A stretch of DNA of 64,000 nt from Eutreptiella sp. 'Long Island Sound 2002' (GCA_964036045.1 OZ038385.1:16923786-16987785); one strand, 5' to 3'; numbered from the stretch's first letter, positions 48,743 through 61,090 are shown. Notes: generated by a model from the letters alone, not told the origin. Made by a program: numbers and translations.

Positions 48743-49509
48743 TTGTGCATTCAGAACCACTGTTGCAGCCCCCCAATCCGCTTGGAGAACACTGGGCACG
48801 CTTGTAGTCAGATATATTTTTCGACTCAATGTGTGTGTTATGCATGTGTAGATAAATATGCTGCAGATAATAAAGATGTTGCAGACACTCTCATAGTGGG
48901 GGGATATACACCCACCCGCCCCCAAAAATGGATTCCAATGCATTGCATCCAACCCATTTTCCCTACGTCCCTGGACCTGCTGGCTAACCTCTTGCGGGTA
49001 TCAGATGCATGCTCCGGCTACAGTGGCTTCGTGGTAACGTGCGGTGTAGTCAGTGCAGTGCGCCTTGGGAGGGTCATAGCCAGCCCTGTGCTTTGTGTGC
49101 CCAATGTCATGGAACCACAGTGCACAGACGGCTCACACAGTGTGCTCTCTGGTCACATGCATTTTGTGACTTGTATCATGGGGCATCCATAGACCCATTG
49201 CTGACAGTTGGTTGAGAACAGCATGTGCCGATGGTTTGCAATTCATTGCCATCCATGCATCCCCCTACCCCTTTCCGACGTTGCTCTGAGAGATCAGAAA
49301 CCGCTTTTCTGGTACCGAGTATCCTGGATGCTTCTTGCTGTTGTGCACGTTAATTCGCAGTTCAAGAATTTGGAGTATGATCTGATTTTCTGATGTATAT
49401 TTCTTGAATTTTCCGGTTTTGGCCTACCACACCAGGATGTGATTTTTCCCCAGGAAGTGTAAGCCCTACCCGTCAGCCTCTGCACAGAGGAAGCACATTG
49501 TGTTATACT
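48743..49509. other. No confident gene; Cys-rich frame 49,009-49,215
   Basis: A 68-aa plus frame has NVRCSQCSAPWEG and PCALCAQCHG, again with CxxC pairs, and ends at a stop. It may belong to the same class of Cys-rich relics as at 12.9 and 17.5 kb, although the sequences are not clearly colinear. Nothing else is recognised. Confidence 0.3.
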
Positions 49510-49576
49510 CCCTGGCGACGTCCCTGGCGACGTTTGATCAACACAGTGCAGTCTTCTTGCACTGTGTTAGTCAAAC
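49510..49576. other. Near-perfect hairpin preceded by a 12-bp direct doublet
   Basis: AACACAGTGCA (49,540-49,550) pairs perfectly with TGCACTGTGTT (49,558-49,568) around a 7-nt loop. The stem continues with GTTTGA/TCAAAC (49,532-49,537 and 49,571-49,576) after one 2-nt mismatch. Immediately upstream CCCTGGCGACGT occurs twice in tandem. No transcript is evident on either strand, and the stem is short for a microRNA precursor. Confidence 0.6.
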
Positions 49577-49694
49577 AAATATCTTTCTTGGGATCTCCGT
49601 GTGTGTCTCTTTGTCAGCAACGTCATGCAGACGAGTTTGAAGTGTACAATTGATGTGCTCGTTACAACGCGTGCACTACATGATTCTGTCCGGC

Positions 49695-49950
49695 CAACTC
49701 TAGCTCTAGCTTCTAGCTCTAGCTCTAGGTATGAGTCTAGCTCTTACTCTGGCTCTAGCTGTGACTCATGCTCCAGCTCTAGCTTAGCTGCAATTCTGCT
49801 TTTAGCTGTGGCTCTTGCTGTGATTCTAGCTCTAGTCTCTCGCTCTAACTGTGATTCTAGCTATGGTGCATGCTGTCACCCTGGTGCTAGCTCTAGCTCT
49901 GCGTTTAGCTGTTACTCTAGGTATGGCTGTAGCTCTAGTTTTAGTTTATG
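49695..49950. repeat. AGCTCT hexanucleotide repeat
   Basis: Degenerate TAGCTC/AGCTCT units over about 250 bp, with variants such as GTGATTCT and GTGGCTCT. In one frame it gives a Ser-rich stretch, a by-product of the 6-bp period. Each perfect unit contains the AGCT palindrome. Confidence 0.9.
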
Positions 49951-50384
49951 CAGCTTTTTTGATTCGTCCCTGCTTTCAGGACCCTGAGACAGTCGAGGTT
50001 ATTACAATTTTTTTTTCGTTTCCTGCTTTTTGGACCCTGAAACGGAGTTAGGTGGGTTTTTGATTCCTTCCCGCTTTGGGGACCCAATACATCTATCTCA
50101 AATGCTATCACATCGGCAATTTAATTATGAGATCTCAGTATCCCGCGCAGCTGATCTAGCCCCTGTTCAGTATGTTTCTCTTGATGTTCCTTCAGTAGAG
50201 CTCATTTGAATTTCTACCCACATGAGGATCATACGCAAAAAGAAAAAAAAGGCTCAAACAAAGCACATTAACAGTATTCAAATGTTGTTCAAAAGAAGAA
50301 CACAATATGCAACAATTAATTTTTCTACACATCAAATGTCCAACACAATATCAGAAAACAGGCAAAAACGGGGATAGTATGCAC

Positions 50385-51000
50385 GAAGTCGTCCCCCCCT
50401 ACCTCCCCCCCCTACCTACCCCCCCCCTACCTCCCCCCCCTACCTTCGGCTCGCTTCGCTCGACGCGGGGGCCAGCCCCCGCACCCCCTTTAAATAACAT
50501 GACTCCTGCGGTGGCCACAGACCGCCTTTTGTGTGCACCGCCTTGTGTGTGCACCGCCTTTTGTATGCACTGCCTTGCCTGTGGCCCCTTAAATAACATG
50601 ACTCCTGCGGTGGCTACAGACCGCCTTTTGTGTGTTCCGCCTTGTGTGTGCACCGCCTTCTGTGTGTACCGCTCTGCCTGTGGCCCCTTAAATAACATGA
50701 CTCCTGCGGTGGCTACAGACCGCCTTTTGTGTGTTCCGCCTTCTGTGTGCACCGCCTTCTGTGTGTACCGCCTTGCCTGTGGCCCCTTAAATAACAAGAC
50801 TCCTGCGGTGGATACAGACCGCCTTGTGTGTGCACCGCCTTCTGAGTGCACCGCCTTGCCTGTGGCCCCTTAAATAACAAGACTCCTGCGGTGGCTACAG
50901 ACCGCCTTTTGTGTGTTCCGCCTTGTGTGTGCACCGCCTTCCCCCCCCCCTACCTTCTCGACCCCCCCCCTACCTCCCCCCCCTCCCCCCCCAACACCTT
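50385..51000. repeat. 100-bp tandem array bracketed by C-rich CCCCCCTACC tracts
   Basis: Units begin at TAAATAACAWGACTCCTGCG near 50,491, 50,591, 50,691, 50,789 and 50,872 (spacings 100, 100, 98, 83). Inside each unit a 17-18-bp subunit (TGTGTGCACCGCCTT) repeats two or three times. On both sides (50,392-50,450 and 50,940-50,995) lie matching runs of CCCCCCCTACC. The matching borders suggest one inserted composite element, or expansion between two C-rich tracts. Confidence 0.9.
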
Positions 51001-51054
51001 TTTGTATGTTCATCCCATGTAAAGTACTATGGGGTAGGATCCAAGCTGTGAATT

Positions 51055-52011
51055 TTGTTCCAAATGGTTCACATACAAAGAAAAAACATCATAGAACAAT
51101 CGAATGTCACGGAGTCATGCAATCTGTATTTTCAATATTTTCAGCATTTTGCATGCCGCTCCAATTGCATGCCAAGACTTCAGGTCGCCGACAGCCGGTG
51201 TACCAAAAACCGGAGAATTCACTCGCAAGAACACTTATCAGGCCGCAGCAAGAATGTGGTTGGTTGCAAATCAGTCCTGGAGCTAGTTTTAAAAGAAGGG
51301 TGCTGGCAAAGGATGGGGAAAGAAGTTCAAACGGATGTCTGGGACAGAGCCAAAGCTGCAAAGGATGAGCTCAACAAGAAGGTGACGGGATATTTGATCG
51401 CAAAAAGGTGAGAGATAATTGCTTGACAATGAATATGAACGGTTAATGCTCGAAGTGTTATATCCATTTTTTGCCAACGATGGATGTGCAGCCCCGGGTA
51501 CTGATGTTTGGTCAAATGTCAAATAAGAGCCCGTGCTTAACTACATATCGCTGGCACGAAAGGTAATGTGTTCATAAATACCAAATATCCCACCGCGGTG
51601 AACAAGGATACTGATTATGTGGCCCACAAGAAGCTGGAGGCCAAGGAGATATATGACACCCTGATTTTAGACAGGCGATTTTCAAAGAATTTTCAAAACA
51701 ATGCTAGCTTCATGGGTGCAGCAAATAATGTGCTTGAGACCATGTACAAAGAAGTTACCGCGAGCCCATCCCGCAGCTCTCAGAAGATGAAGAGGGCGAC
51801 AAGCAATAAGCATTGCACTTTTCACTACTACGGTGGATCTGCAACGGCCCGATTTAGTGATTCTTTTTCATGGGCTCCACTCGACGCGTTCTTGGAGACC
51901 ATCAAACCACAAGTTAACACGAGCTGCGGAGCTAGTAGACACAACTACGAAGGGGCATGTATTGTACTTTGTGGAGAACAAATGCAACCATTCATGGTCC
52001 ATTTTCCATAG
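51055..52011 (+). CDS. Hypothetical ORFs of protein-like composition, unresolved model
   Basis: A 118-aa frame (51,055-51,411) ends ...KDELNKKVTGYLIAKR, directly at an AAAAAG|GTGAGA donor-like site. A second, 147-aa frame (51,568-52,011) contains KLEAKEIYDTLILDRRF and GAANNVLETMYKEVT. Both are lysine/glutamate-rich and unlike the surrounding low-complexity DNA. The phase across a candidate 84-nt intron (acceptor GTGCAG near 51,492) does not fit, so I cannot join them. No family is recognised. A decayed transposon gene is an alternative. Confidence 0.25.
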
Positions 52012-52350
52012 TCGTGATTCTCTATCGAAAGCCCAACTTGGTGTATTTTACAAAATAAGCAAGTTAACGCAAGCCCAACCATTGATGAACACAAGTGCGA
52101 GGCAGTATGTGTCATATTTCCTGGTAGATGCATGAGCACACTCAGCCCCCACACAGCACAAGCCCCATAGATGGGCACCGCGCTCTTTCACCGGTTTCAC
52201 TTCTGTATGTACATCTTTTTCATCTATTTGTGCATACATTGTTTTGCTTTTTTCTCCACTTTTGTGCTCCATTGAACCTGACCCCCTTTGGCACCCGCCA
52301 TTGCGACCGGCATCTCCAAATTATGGAGGGTTGGGTGCATTACAAAAATG

Positions 52351-52421
52351 ACCAATTTGGGGTTTGAACCCCATTCTTTGGGCCACAAGTCCACTACTTT
52401 AACCATTCACCCATGCCCCAA
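52351..52421 (-). mobile_element. tRNA-like sequence with perfect T-arm (SINE head or tRNA relic)
   Basis: On minus, TGGGTGAATGGTTAAAG resembles an A box, and the T-arm TGGGG-TTCAAAC-CCCCA pairs in all five positions. The anticodon stem has a mismatch, and the acceptor arms do not pair. The spacing is normal for a tRNA. I favour a tRNA-derived SINE head or decayed tRNA over a functional gene. Confidence 0.45.
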
Positions 52422-52740
52422 ACCATGGTACCATACCAATTAAAAGTCTATATCAAAGAAAAATAGCAAAATTGCTATACAACTGCCAGCTGAAAATAGC
52501 TGTCTGTGTATGCACTTTGAACCGGTGAAAAACTCCTCAGATGTGCAAAATTCAGGTTTCATTTTGTGCTTAGAGCAGTGAATTAGCTATTGTATCTTCA
52601 TTATTGTTATTGGACTTGATTGAAGAAATACTTCAACTTTGTGCATTCTTGCATCCCAAATTCATTGATGGATGTCTTACCTTTTCTATTAGGTTTGCCA
52701 AAAACACTGTCTGGCATGTCTAAGAGTGCAGTTCACAAAC

Positions 52741-54345
52741 TCCTAGACCCTGGCACCCCGACGCTTGGCACGACACGACCGTCAGCAAGAGACAGAAATC
52801 AGCTGTCGACCAACGGTGCTATGGAGTAATGCTGGTCGGACGCCACGACCCACCCGGGGCCCACCAGAATGTCGACCCACTTGGCAGCAAGCGCCCCTAG
52901 GCACGAACACAGTATCACCGGTCTGTCCACGATGACATCCTCTTTGAGAAAGCAGATGGACGCGTTGCAGACAAGCAAAGTGTACGCAAACGGCCCTCGA
53001 CCCTGCAACTCTGATACCGAACACTCACATGAAACACTTCGGGATGTGTCCGCATGAGACGGGGCGAGCAGAAGCTGGAGGGTGCCACTTCCTCACGAAG
53101 CGCGGCAGGCAGATTAGACAGCTCGCGAACCATGAGCTGCAGCAGGTATTTGGCACATTGCACCGAGACAGAGTTTGGGACATAGAGACTATGGGTGACA
53201 TCATTCACTTTGCCTCACTGCAACCCAGACCAGGTCCAAAAGAGCGCCGGAGACAGTGACTGAAATGAATCACGAACGGTTTGCACCAGGGAATCGGAGA
53301 CAACAGAATATTTAATAGCAGGCCCCGCCCACTAGGACGTAGAATATGAAATTACATCTATAAACTACTTCCCCGCCTAGAGCATCATTGAGGCACTCGG
53401 CGACACGTGGTGGCAACGCACACAAACGCACGTACAAGTGCGAGCACACTGAAGCGTGAGTGACAAAATTACCCTCGGGAAGACCATAGAAACGACATGT
53501 TGAGACACTGAAAAACACTCTCGGCAGGTAGTCTACGCTGCGAACATACGCGGCCATGCGGTGCTGGCCCAACGGGATGTCGGCCAATTCACAGATAGCT
53601 CTGCAGACCGACAAGTCATACCCTAGACGCTGATGCCACCACGTGTCGCCGAGTGCCTCAATCATGCTCTAGGCGGGGAAGTAGTTTCTAGATGTAATTT
53701 CATATTCTACGTCCTAGTGGGCGGGGCCCGCTATTGGGGTTCTGTCGTCCCCAATTCCCTGGTGCAAACCGTTCGTGATTCATTTCAGTCACTGTCTCCG
53801 GCGCTCCTTTGGACTTGGTCTGGGTTGCAGTGAGGCAAAGTGAATGATGTCACCCATAGTCTCTATGTCCCAAACTCTGTCTGGGTGCAATGTGCCAAAT
53901 ACCTGCTGCAGCTCATGGTTCGCGAGCTGTCTAATCTGCCTGCCGCGCACCCTTCAGCTTCTGCTCGCCGTATGCAGTCGCACGGTCTGTTCCCTCTCGG
54001 GTTCCTCTGCTGGCACAGCAGGTGCTTGCGTGGCTGGTCCGGTGGGATCCCCGTCTCATGCGGACACATCCCGAAGTATTTCATGTGAGTGTTCCGCATC
54101 AGAGTTGCAGGGTCGAGGGCCGTTTGCGTACACTTTGCTTGTCTGCAACGCGTCCATCTGCTTTCTCAAAGAGGATGTCATCGTGGACAGACCGGTGATA
54201 CTGTGTTCGTGCCTAGGGGCGCCTGCTGCCAAGTGGGTCGACATTCTGGTGGGCCCCGGGTGGGTCGTGGCATCCGACCAGCATTACCCCATAGCACCGT
54301 TGGTCGACAGCTGATTTTTGAAGCGTCGGGGTGCCAGGGTCTATG
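52741..54345. repeat. Large inverted repeat, arms about 0.68 and 0.71 kb
   Basis: The left arm 52,741-53,416 is the reverse complement of 53,634-54,345 at roughly 95% identity by eye. The left arm has a roughly 31-bp extra segment near 52,768 and lacks about 85 bp present on the right near 53,970-54,050. The 217-bp spacer continues a minus frame (53,665-53,312) reading RLGYDLSVCRAICELADIPL and ..FYGLPEGNFVTHASVC, which runs into the left arm. Both arms keep a shared frame (GRGPFAYTLLVCNASICFLK, DRPVILCSCLG, KWVDILVGPGWV). So the unit was probably a coding sequence that duplicated in inverted orientation. The protein family is unknown. Confidence 0.85.
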
Positions 54346-55882
54346 GGTTTCGGCCCAGTCTTCACCTAGCTCGTACAAACCCGAGCAACCCCTACCTACC
54401 TACCTACCCCCCAAATTATACCCCCTGTACTCAGTCAAATCACCTGGTACCATGCACTAGCGACACGGTCCGGAATGCTTGTTTTGGAGGTTGCCACGAA
54501 ACTGAATTTTTTTTCTTCGATGCAATGCAGATGTTAAAATTGTGTTCCAATTATGTTATTTTGAAGGTCACGTGAACGAAGGGGGAGCACTCCTCGATGG
54601 TTGCAACCGATTTCCAACCCAGCAGTTTGCATAAAATAATATTGCCAGTTGCGGGCAGGTTATGGGCACTTCATACCTATTAAACGCCACTCGTTGCTCA
54701 TGAAATGCATCCTGTTGATGTGGTGTCAGATTTTGTAGCAATGAATGCAGGGGGCTTTCCCAGAGGAGAAACACCATGGCAAGAGAAGAGGTTTTTGTAT
54801 AGTATTTGCCTTGTTTGCTCCTTTGAACTTTCGATCGAGATGCCTGGGATGACGCATTTCCTTTCAGTTATGCATTTCCCATTTGCAAGCTTGCAAGAGG
54901 CACAAGAGTGTGTATTGGCATGAGGTTCGTGAAAGGTTCCGGGGCCCTTATCAGTCCCATGATGCATGGTTATCCATGTTGTCTTGAATGCTGAATGTTG
55001 GGATATTGTAGGTGTGGAATCATGTTCACATCCAACCACAACTAGGAAGAGACCTACAAAAGACAATTCATCCACACTTGGAAACCCCCACAAGACAACT
55101 CCATCACCGACACACAACACATGCCACATTTGCGCAAAGAACAACACGTTCATTTCACTTAATGTTAATTTATTCATACAACTGTGCAAACATGCTACCG
55201 GATGTCAGGGAAACCATATTCAACCTCTGACACTGATGTGTGCCGTGGTTGTTTATACAACGAATTAGGGGGAAATCGCGGTAGTGGTACAGGCAGCAGC
55301 GAGGGCGCCATGATGGGCTCTGCGATGCCATGCGAATCCACACTACCCCTCAGGCAAAGAGGGGAGAGAGAGCAATGGTCAGGTCTGATTGAATGCCCTC
55401 ACCATAAGCACTTTCTAGCCTTTAGTCCAATAAATTGTGTCCTCTACATTGAGCTTTACTCCACCATCCGCTATGTACAGTGGGCTGTGCCCTTTGAATG
55501 AGGTTTCACAGCATATTATAGGCCAAGGACCATCTGTGCAGATGAATGACAGAGTCGTCTGGACCTATTGCAAACACGGGGCTTTCGAGTCATCCTCGGC
55601 ACTCTTTTGGCCTTAGAGGGCGACCGTCAATGCCTCATGTTGTCGAAACTGAGTGAGTTTGTGGCAGGGCAGTGTGACCTGTTACCCATGCCATGGCTGG
55701 AACTGCATCTCATGGTGTTGTCAAAGATGGCGAATCGGTGTAGTATAAAACATAGAGAAACAAAAGAGACAACTGTCATGAGCCCAGACCAGACGTGTCG
55801 TGTGTCAGGCAAAGAGGGAGGGGGCAGGGCGGGGAAGTATGTCAGGATTGTGTCCCTTACATTGAAGCCATGCCTGAGTGCC
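54346..55882. other. No confident gene
   Basis: A short CCTA repeat lies at 54,393-54,411. Frames are short or of uninformative composition. The last 300 bp may include the 3' untranslated region of the minus-strand gene that ends at 55,883. Confidence 0.45.
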
Positions 55883-58800
55883 TCAGTGCACTGCAAGCCA
55901 CAGCCCCACGCTGACAGCAACACAGACGGCAATGGGGCTCCACAGGGGAGAGGAGGCGCCGGAATCCGCGGCGCCCTTGAGGGTCTGCGAGGGACCCCAC
56001 TGGAGTTTGAAGATGTACTTGGAGTCGCTGTTGACGTCGTTGGACTCAGTCTCGGGCAACCACATACACCACGGTCCGTCTCCATTGGCATTGCCTGGTC
56101 CTGTCTCCAGCTCACAGCACCCAATGCCGTCAGCCACCTCACGACACATTGCGGCACAAGTGTCCTACGGTGAAGGAGAACAGGGGATGAAAGGCTCGGG
56201 CTGGAGACTGGAGAGCGCTGGCACGCTCGCCATTTTCAGTGTGTCGTGGGGACAGTGCGGTGCCGCGAGGGTACGTCTCGCCGTTTGCGTCGCTGCAGTA
56301 TGCTCAAACCCAGCCAGTGGCTCTCCTTGTGGGGCGGGTCGTCCATTGTTCCCTGGTGGATTCAAACACAACCATCTGCTCCCCCTTTCCCCTCTATCCT
56401 CGCCCCCTTCTATTGTCAACCCTTCGTTCTGTATGTCCTCCACCCTCCGATGTGCACTCTGCTCGCTCCCTTTGTTCCCCTGGGGCGGGGATTTGGCATG
56501 ACGCCATGGTGTATTGTTCTCGTCTGCAGCTGGCGGCGCCTACTGCCTGGGGGGGGGGGGGGGCTTCACTCTCCATAACGTGGACGACGCAGGGTATATC
56601 TCACCAGCATGCCGTGTCCTGCTGGGGGTTGAAGGTAGAGACGGCGGCAAACGGGGCACATGGATGAGGTACCCGTTCCTTCCCTCGCACTTGCACCTGC
56701 TGGTCTTTGGTCGATGGACTCCCAGGGATGCCCACTGCAGCGCGCCACTGAGTTGTCAAATCGCGGAATTGATTGCCCCTAGTGCAGATCTTGCCTGAGG
56801 ACTGCAGACAAAGAGGCAGCAATGGGTCATACAGGGGCTGCCATCCATCAACCGGACCCCCCACTGCAAGTTTGACAGGCTGAAAAAAGTACGCACAGAA
56901 GTGCACGCAGCAAAGTGTCCAGGACGGGCGGTGGGGGGGCTGGGAGGGGGGGCATCAGCAACAGGAGGTCAAACCACCAACACTGTCATTCTCGCTTCGC
57001 CATGCATGGCGCTTAGGCCTATAGGAACTGCGTACCCACCTTGAATATGTTTGCCTGAGCGCAGTTTGGCACTGCCTGAGTGCAGTTTGGCCCTGCTTGG
57101 GTGCAGTTTACCCTTGCCCGGCCTGAGTACACCATTACACTACCTGTGTGCAGTTCACCCTGCCTGGGTGCACTTTGTTCCTGCCAGTTGCCAGTGCTCT
57201 GCAGTGCTGTTCCTGTGTCCCTCCCCCCCCCCCACCCCCATCCAGAGCAACCCAGTGCTGTACCCGGTGTGGTCTGCTGGTCGCCAGGTCATGGGGTTCG
57301 TGCGTCCTGTGCATCGCCGGTGCCCTCCCCCCCCCCCCCCCCGCTTCCTGCCCTGCCCTGCCCGAATGCACCATTCTACTGTCTGGGTGCATTCTTGGTG
57401 ATTCGCAGGCCTTCAGGCTCTGCGGAGTCCTGGTGGTTCTGGCGCTTCCACCCGGTTGGTTTTGGCCTGAGTGCACTTTCCTCTGCCTGCGGGCCGTTTG
57501 GCCCTACCTAGGTGCAGCTTGCCCTGCCTGAGTGCGCCCTTGCACTGCCTGTGTGCAGTTTTGCCCAGGGGCGTCGCTTTCATCTAGTGCAGTTCAGCCC
57601 TCAGTCTAGTCCGGGAGGACGTGCCTTGCCCTGGAGTGAGCGCCTGGAAGCGCGCTACCTGGGCTGCTGGAGGCCTCCACTTTCTGACCTGACCTGACCT
57701 GGTGGACGTGTACCGTGTACTGACCAGAGGGCAAAAAATGTGCCTGCACCCGAAAATAATTCTTGCTGGTGACGGTCTCCCCGCCCCTGCCCTGGCACTA
57801 CGTAGGGGGCTCCACCGGAAAGAAGAGCAGAGAGAAGAAGCAGAAAGAGAGAAGAAATGCGATTGCCAGAGGGTGAGAACCCAATTTGCACCGCCCAAGG
57901 GCACGAGAACACCGGCCCAGGGGAGGGGCAAACCTGCCGTCATACGCAAACACGCGGTGATGGCAAAAGACTATGGGCCAGTCAGAGTGTCTGCAGAGTT
58001 GGGACTCGCCAGCGAAGCGCCCGCGGCCTGCGCAAAAATCGGCCATGGGCGCCTGCAGGCACATTACTGCAGCCGTGACACGGCAGTGTAGCAATGTGCG
58101 GATATTTGAGGTGGACGAGTGAGGGCTGGATTCAGGCAGCAAGCTCAGGGAGGAAGGGCAGCATCCACAAAGCACAAGAGGCAGAAGGGGGTGCGCTGGT
58201 GTCTGGTCACCAAGGGGCACATCACAGCAGCAGGCACTGCTGGAGGTCTGAGGAAAACAAGGGGGGCACCCTGGTAGATGGGTTTTTGGGCGACAGTGGT
58301 GGGGCATGGAATGTTGATGGTGCAGAGCGTGTGCGAGCAGGGTCCAGAGCAGAGGGTGTAGAGCACACCCACCCACCCACCCACCCACACACCCATGAGG
58401 CCTGCTTGAATTCACGAAACAGCGAGAGGGTGACAAAATAGAACTCGGGACCCTGGAATTGACTCCTGATCTCGGCTTGTCTTTCGGGGCAGTACTGGCA
58501 CCACGGGGCGTTGGCGTCCTGGCCGTTGTCATCCCGCGTGTTGAGCTCACAACAGCCCGCCTCATGCGGATGGCTCTGGCATGCCTGCATGCACTGGGCC
58601 TGCTGCTGCTCGGTGGAAAATGCAGCAAAGTTGGCTGGCGTCAAGTCCTGGCAGGAGGGGCGGCCACTCTGGCGGTCGCACTGCCTTTCGTCGGCCCAGA
58701 CGTCATCCATTCGGTAGTTCCCCATCATAATACACGTCCCTGTGAACGCCCAAGTGCCGTCCGCACCGCACGTGGCGGTGGGAGCATCAGCTTGCGTTGG

Positions 58801-60887
58801 AGGGGCGAACACCGGCCCAGCGCATGCAGGCGTACACAGCGTCGCTGCGCCGGGATCATGGTGGGTGGCACAATCGGGAAAGGTCCAGGCTTGCAGTACG
58901 CCAATGCGCGGTGCAGGTTGGTTTGCTGGTGGGTTGGCCACGATCTGCTGAAGCATCTTCTGTGGGTCCCCACAGTCCCTGGCACATTCACCTTCGTAGA
59001 CCCACTCTCCGCTGTCCGAGCACGAGATGCCGAAGGGACCTGCACCAGCCCAGGGCATGCGGTCCTCTAAAAGCCTCTCTCCCCACCCCATTGTTCCTCC
59101 CTTGCCCTCTATATCCACCCCCTTATATCTCTCTTGCCACCCGTTTTTTCCAGTGTCTCCTTCACCCTCTGTTGCCCACTGTGCGCACTGTCTTTCATCC
59201 CCCTCTTCCCTCACCGTTGTGCCCCTATTTCTTCACCCATTTGTTCTCTCCTCACTCCTCCACGCCCCTCTCTCCTCACTCCTTTTTGGTTCTAGTACTC
59301 ACCGCCTTGTTCCCCTCTCTACTCGCCCCTGTCCCCACTCCTCCTCACCCCTCCCCTCCCCTCATCTGCTGCCCCTATGTCTCTCACCACTTTGGCCTCT
59401 TCCAACTCGGTTCCCTAGCCCCAGCCCCTTCATGTCCTTCTTTCCTCCATTGTTCTCCTCCTTTTCTAGTAGCCTCCCAACCCCCCCACCCGCCCCCAAA
59501 CGATGTCTTCTGCTTTGAACAGTACCTGTATCACCCAAACATACGGGCGATTCCATTCCCCCCCCCCAATGGCTCGTTTTGTACGAAGATGGCTTTCGGT
59601 GACTTGGACCCATGTGTGCTCGCCTCGGGGGGGGCATGGCCGAATCTGACTTTGTTGACTTTCTGCCCGTTCAAAATGCGAAAAAATCATGGGCCGTGCT
59701 TTCCTGCAGCTTCCCGCCTTAAAAACCTGCTTTGAGCCCTGGGTGGGGTGTTTGTGGCCAATTGACTGGCCAGAAAAATCGGCCGTGGGTTGAACAATGG
59801 GTTTTCCCCAAACCCATTTTCCCACCCACTTTCTGACCATCCAAATGATGAAACATCACATGGGAAGCAGTTTGTTGACCCTGTTTGCCCCGTAATCACC
59901 CGATTTGACCCAATAGGGGAGAGGGGTTCCATGAGCCTTCGCCAAAATGATAAACATCATGCAGGACACAATTTTTTGACGTGATTCGGCTCATATTCAC
60001 CCGACAGGGGGCTGTCGTCAAACACCATAAAAGCGTGATGACTAGGAAGTGTGGGTGGGGCAGGTTCACTTTTTTCAATCAATCACCCACCAAGTACTGC
60101 TGGATCCGGATCCTTGACGACTTCAGCAGATGTATCTTGTGTGCTGTTAACTCAGCGTCGTGGTTGGTGTTGGAAAGAAGACAGCTGGCCAGGCCGTAAA
60201 GAGCAGTCCTCATAGTATACCAACCTGTGTAGTTGGGTCGTCGCCCACTTGCGGCTACATGGTGTGGGGGCCACTGGGCGACACACCGGCCTGGCCCATC
60301 CTGCAGGTGGGCAAAGAGGGGGCAGGCAGTGCGGCGCTGGGGCCAGTGCCGCCTTCTGGTATTCCCAAAGTGGTGTGGGTATCTCCAACTTTGGGGGGGG
60401 ATATTCCCAAACTTGGGGAAGGGGAGGTGTTGCCTGCATTGGGGGAACCGGGGGGTCTCCGAATTTGGTCCTTGTCCCTCGCCCCGTTGGGCATTGACAC
60501 AAAGGATGAGACTGCAAGAGGGCTGTGGGGCACCCCCCTTCCTCCCCATGACTGGCAACGGAGACCTCCTTGCTTCTCAGTGATACTCTTAAAGCCAGTT
60601 GTGCACTTAGCACCGCAACTGCCTCCAGCACGCATGCGGCAGTCGGGGTTTGTTATGGTCCAGCCCTGTTGCAATCCACCGTTAGGGCAGTCAGGGCAAC
60701 AATAGGGGGACACGTCCTTGCCACACGTGAACTCCTTGACAACACTGAAATCTGCTTTGCAGGCTTGCTTTGCACCTGCCCAATAGCACTCACTGTCCTT
60801 GACTGTGGCACCGGCACACTCATCAGCATTTATTGTGGGGATCCACAATACTGATACCCAGAGAGACACAACCAACAGGCGAAGCAT
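55883..60887 (-). CDS. Secreted, probably GPI-anchored Cys-rich protein (sushi-like repeats plus paired CCEL modules)
   Basis: The minus-strand exons are 60,887-60,566, 59,039-58,393 and 56,164-55,883. Phases fit (1, then 0), giving 416 aa. Residues 1-21 are a signal peptide (cut after TINA). Cys-rich residues 22-107 run into exon 2 to complete a sushi/CCP-like unit (CTTGFKSITEKQ|G, then CSDSGEWVYEGEC). A second such unit is 130-210 (TATCGADGTWAFTGTC). Two copies of a module C-x3-C-x7-GCCEL-x(11-12)-PWC follow, at 257-288 and 326-356; the second is encoded by exon 3. The C-terminus (about 398-416) is a hydrophobic tail after small residues, as in GPI signals; a transmembrane anchor is the alternative. 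Known: sushi units are extracellular binding modules. Function here, perhaps surface recognition or wall attachment, is inference. Another exon may hide in the 2.2-kb second intron. Confidence 0.7.
57050..57600. repeat. Degenerate 27-bp minisatellite in the intron of the minus-strand gene
   Basis: Units like TGCCTGAGTGCAGTTTGGCC recur at 57,054-57,190 and again at 57,465-57,575, separated by poly-C-containing sequence (57,216-57,236 and 57,326-57,343). It lies wholly within intron 2 of the GPI-type gene. Confidence 0.7.
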
Positions 60888-61090
60888 GAGATCACCTATG
60901 ACAAAAGATGGTCCAAGTATGCATACATGCGTTGTGTCAATAACCTTCTTTTGAGGGGAGCATAGCAAGACACTGAACGTTTCCTACCAAGTGATGATGG
61001 TTGTTCAACCAGGTGTGCAATCTTAACTTATATCCGCTATTTGTCTCACAATTTCTCAATGAAGAAACGCTAATCACCGCCCCTAGTGGC

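Noticed and set aside
50307-50873. 188-residue Pro/Cys/Ala-rich plus frame and its minus counterpart
   Set aside because: Translation of the 100-bp array and its C-rich border; no evidence of selection for coding.
57798-58628. 276-residue minus frame and other long frames between exons of the GPI-type gene
   Set aside because: They overlap intron sequence with simple repeats and lack the cysteine pattern of the flanking exons; no acceptor/donor pair of fitting phase was found.
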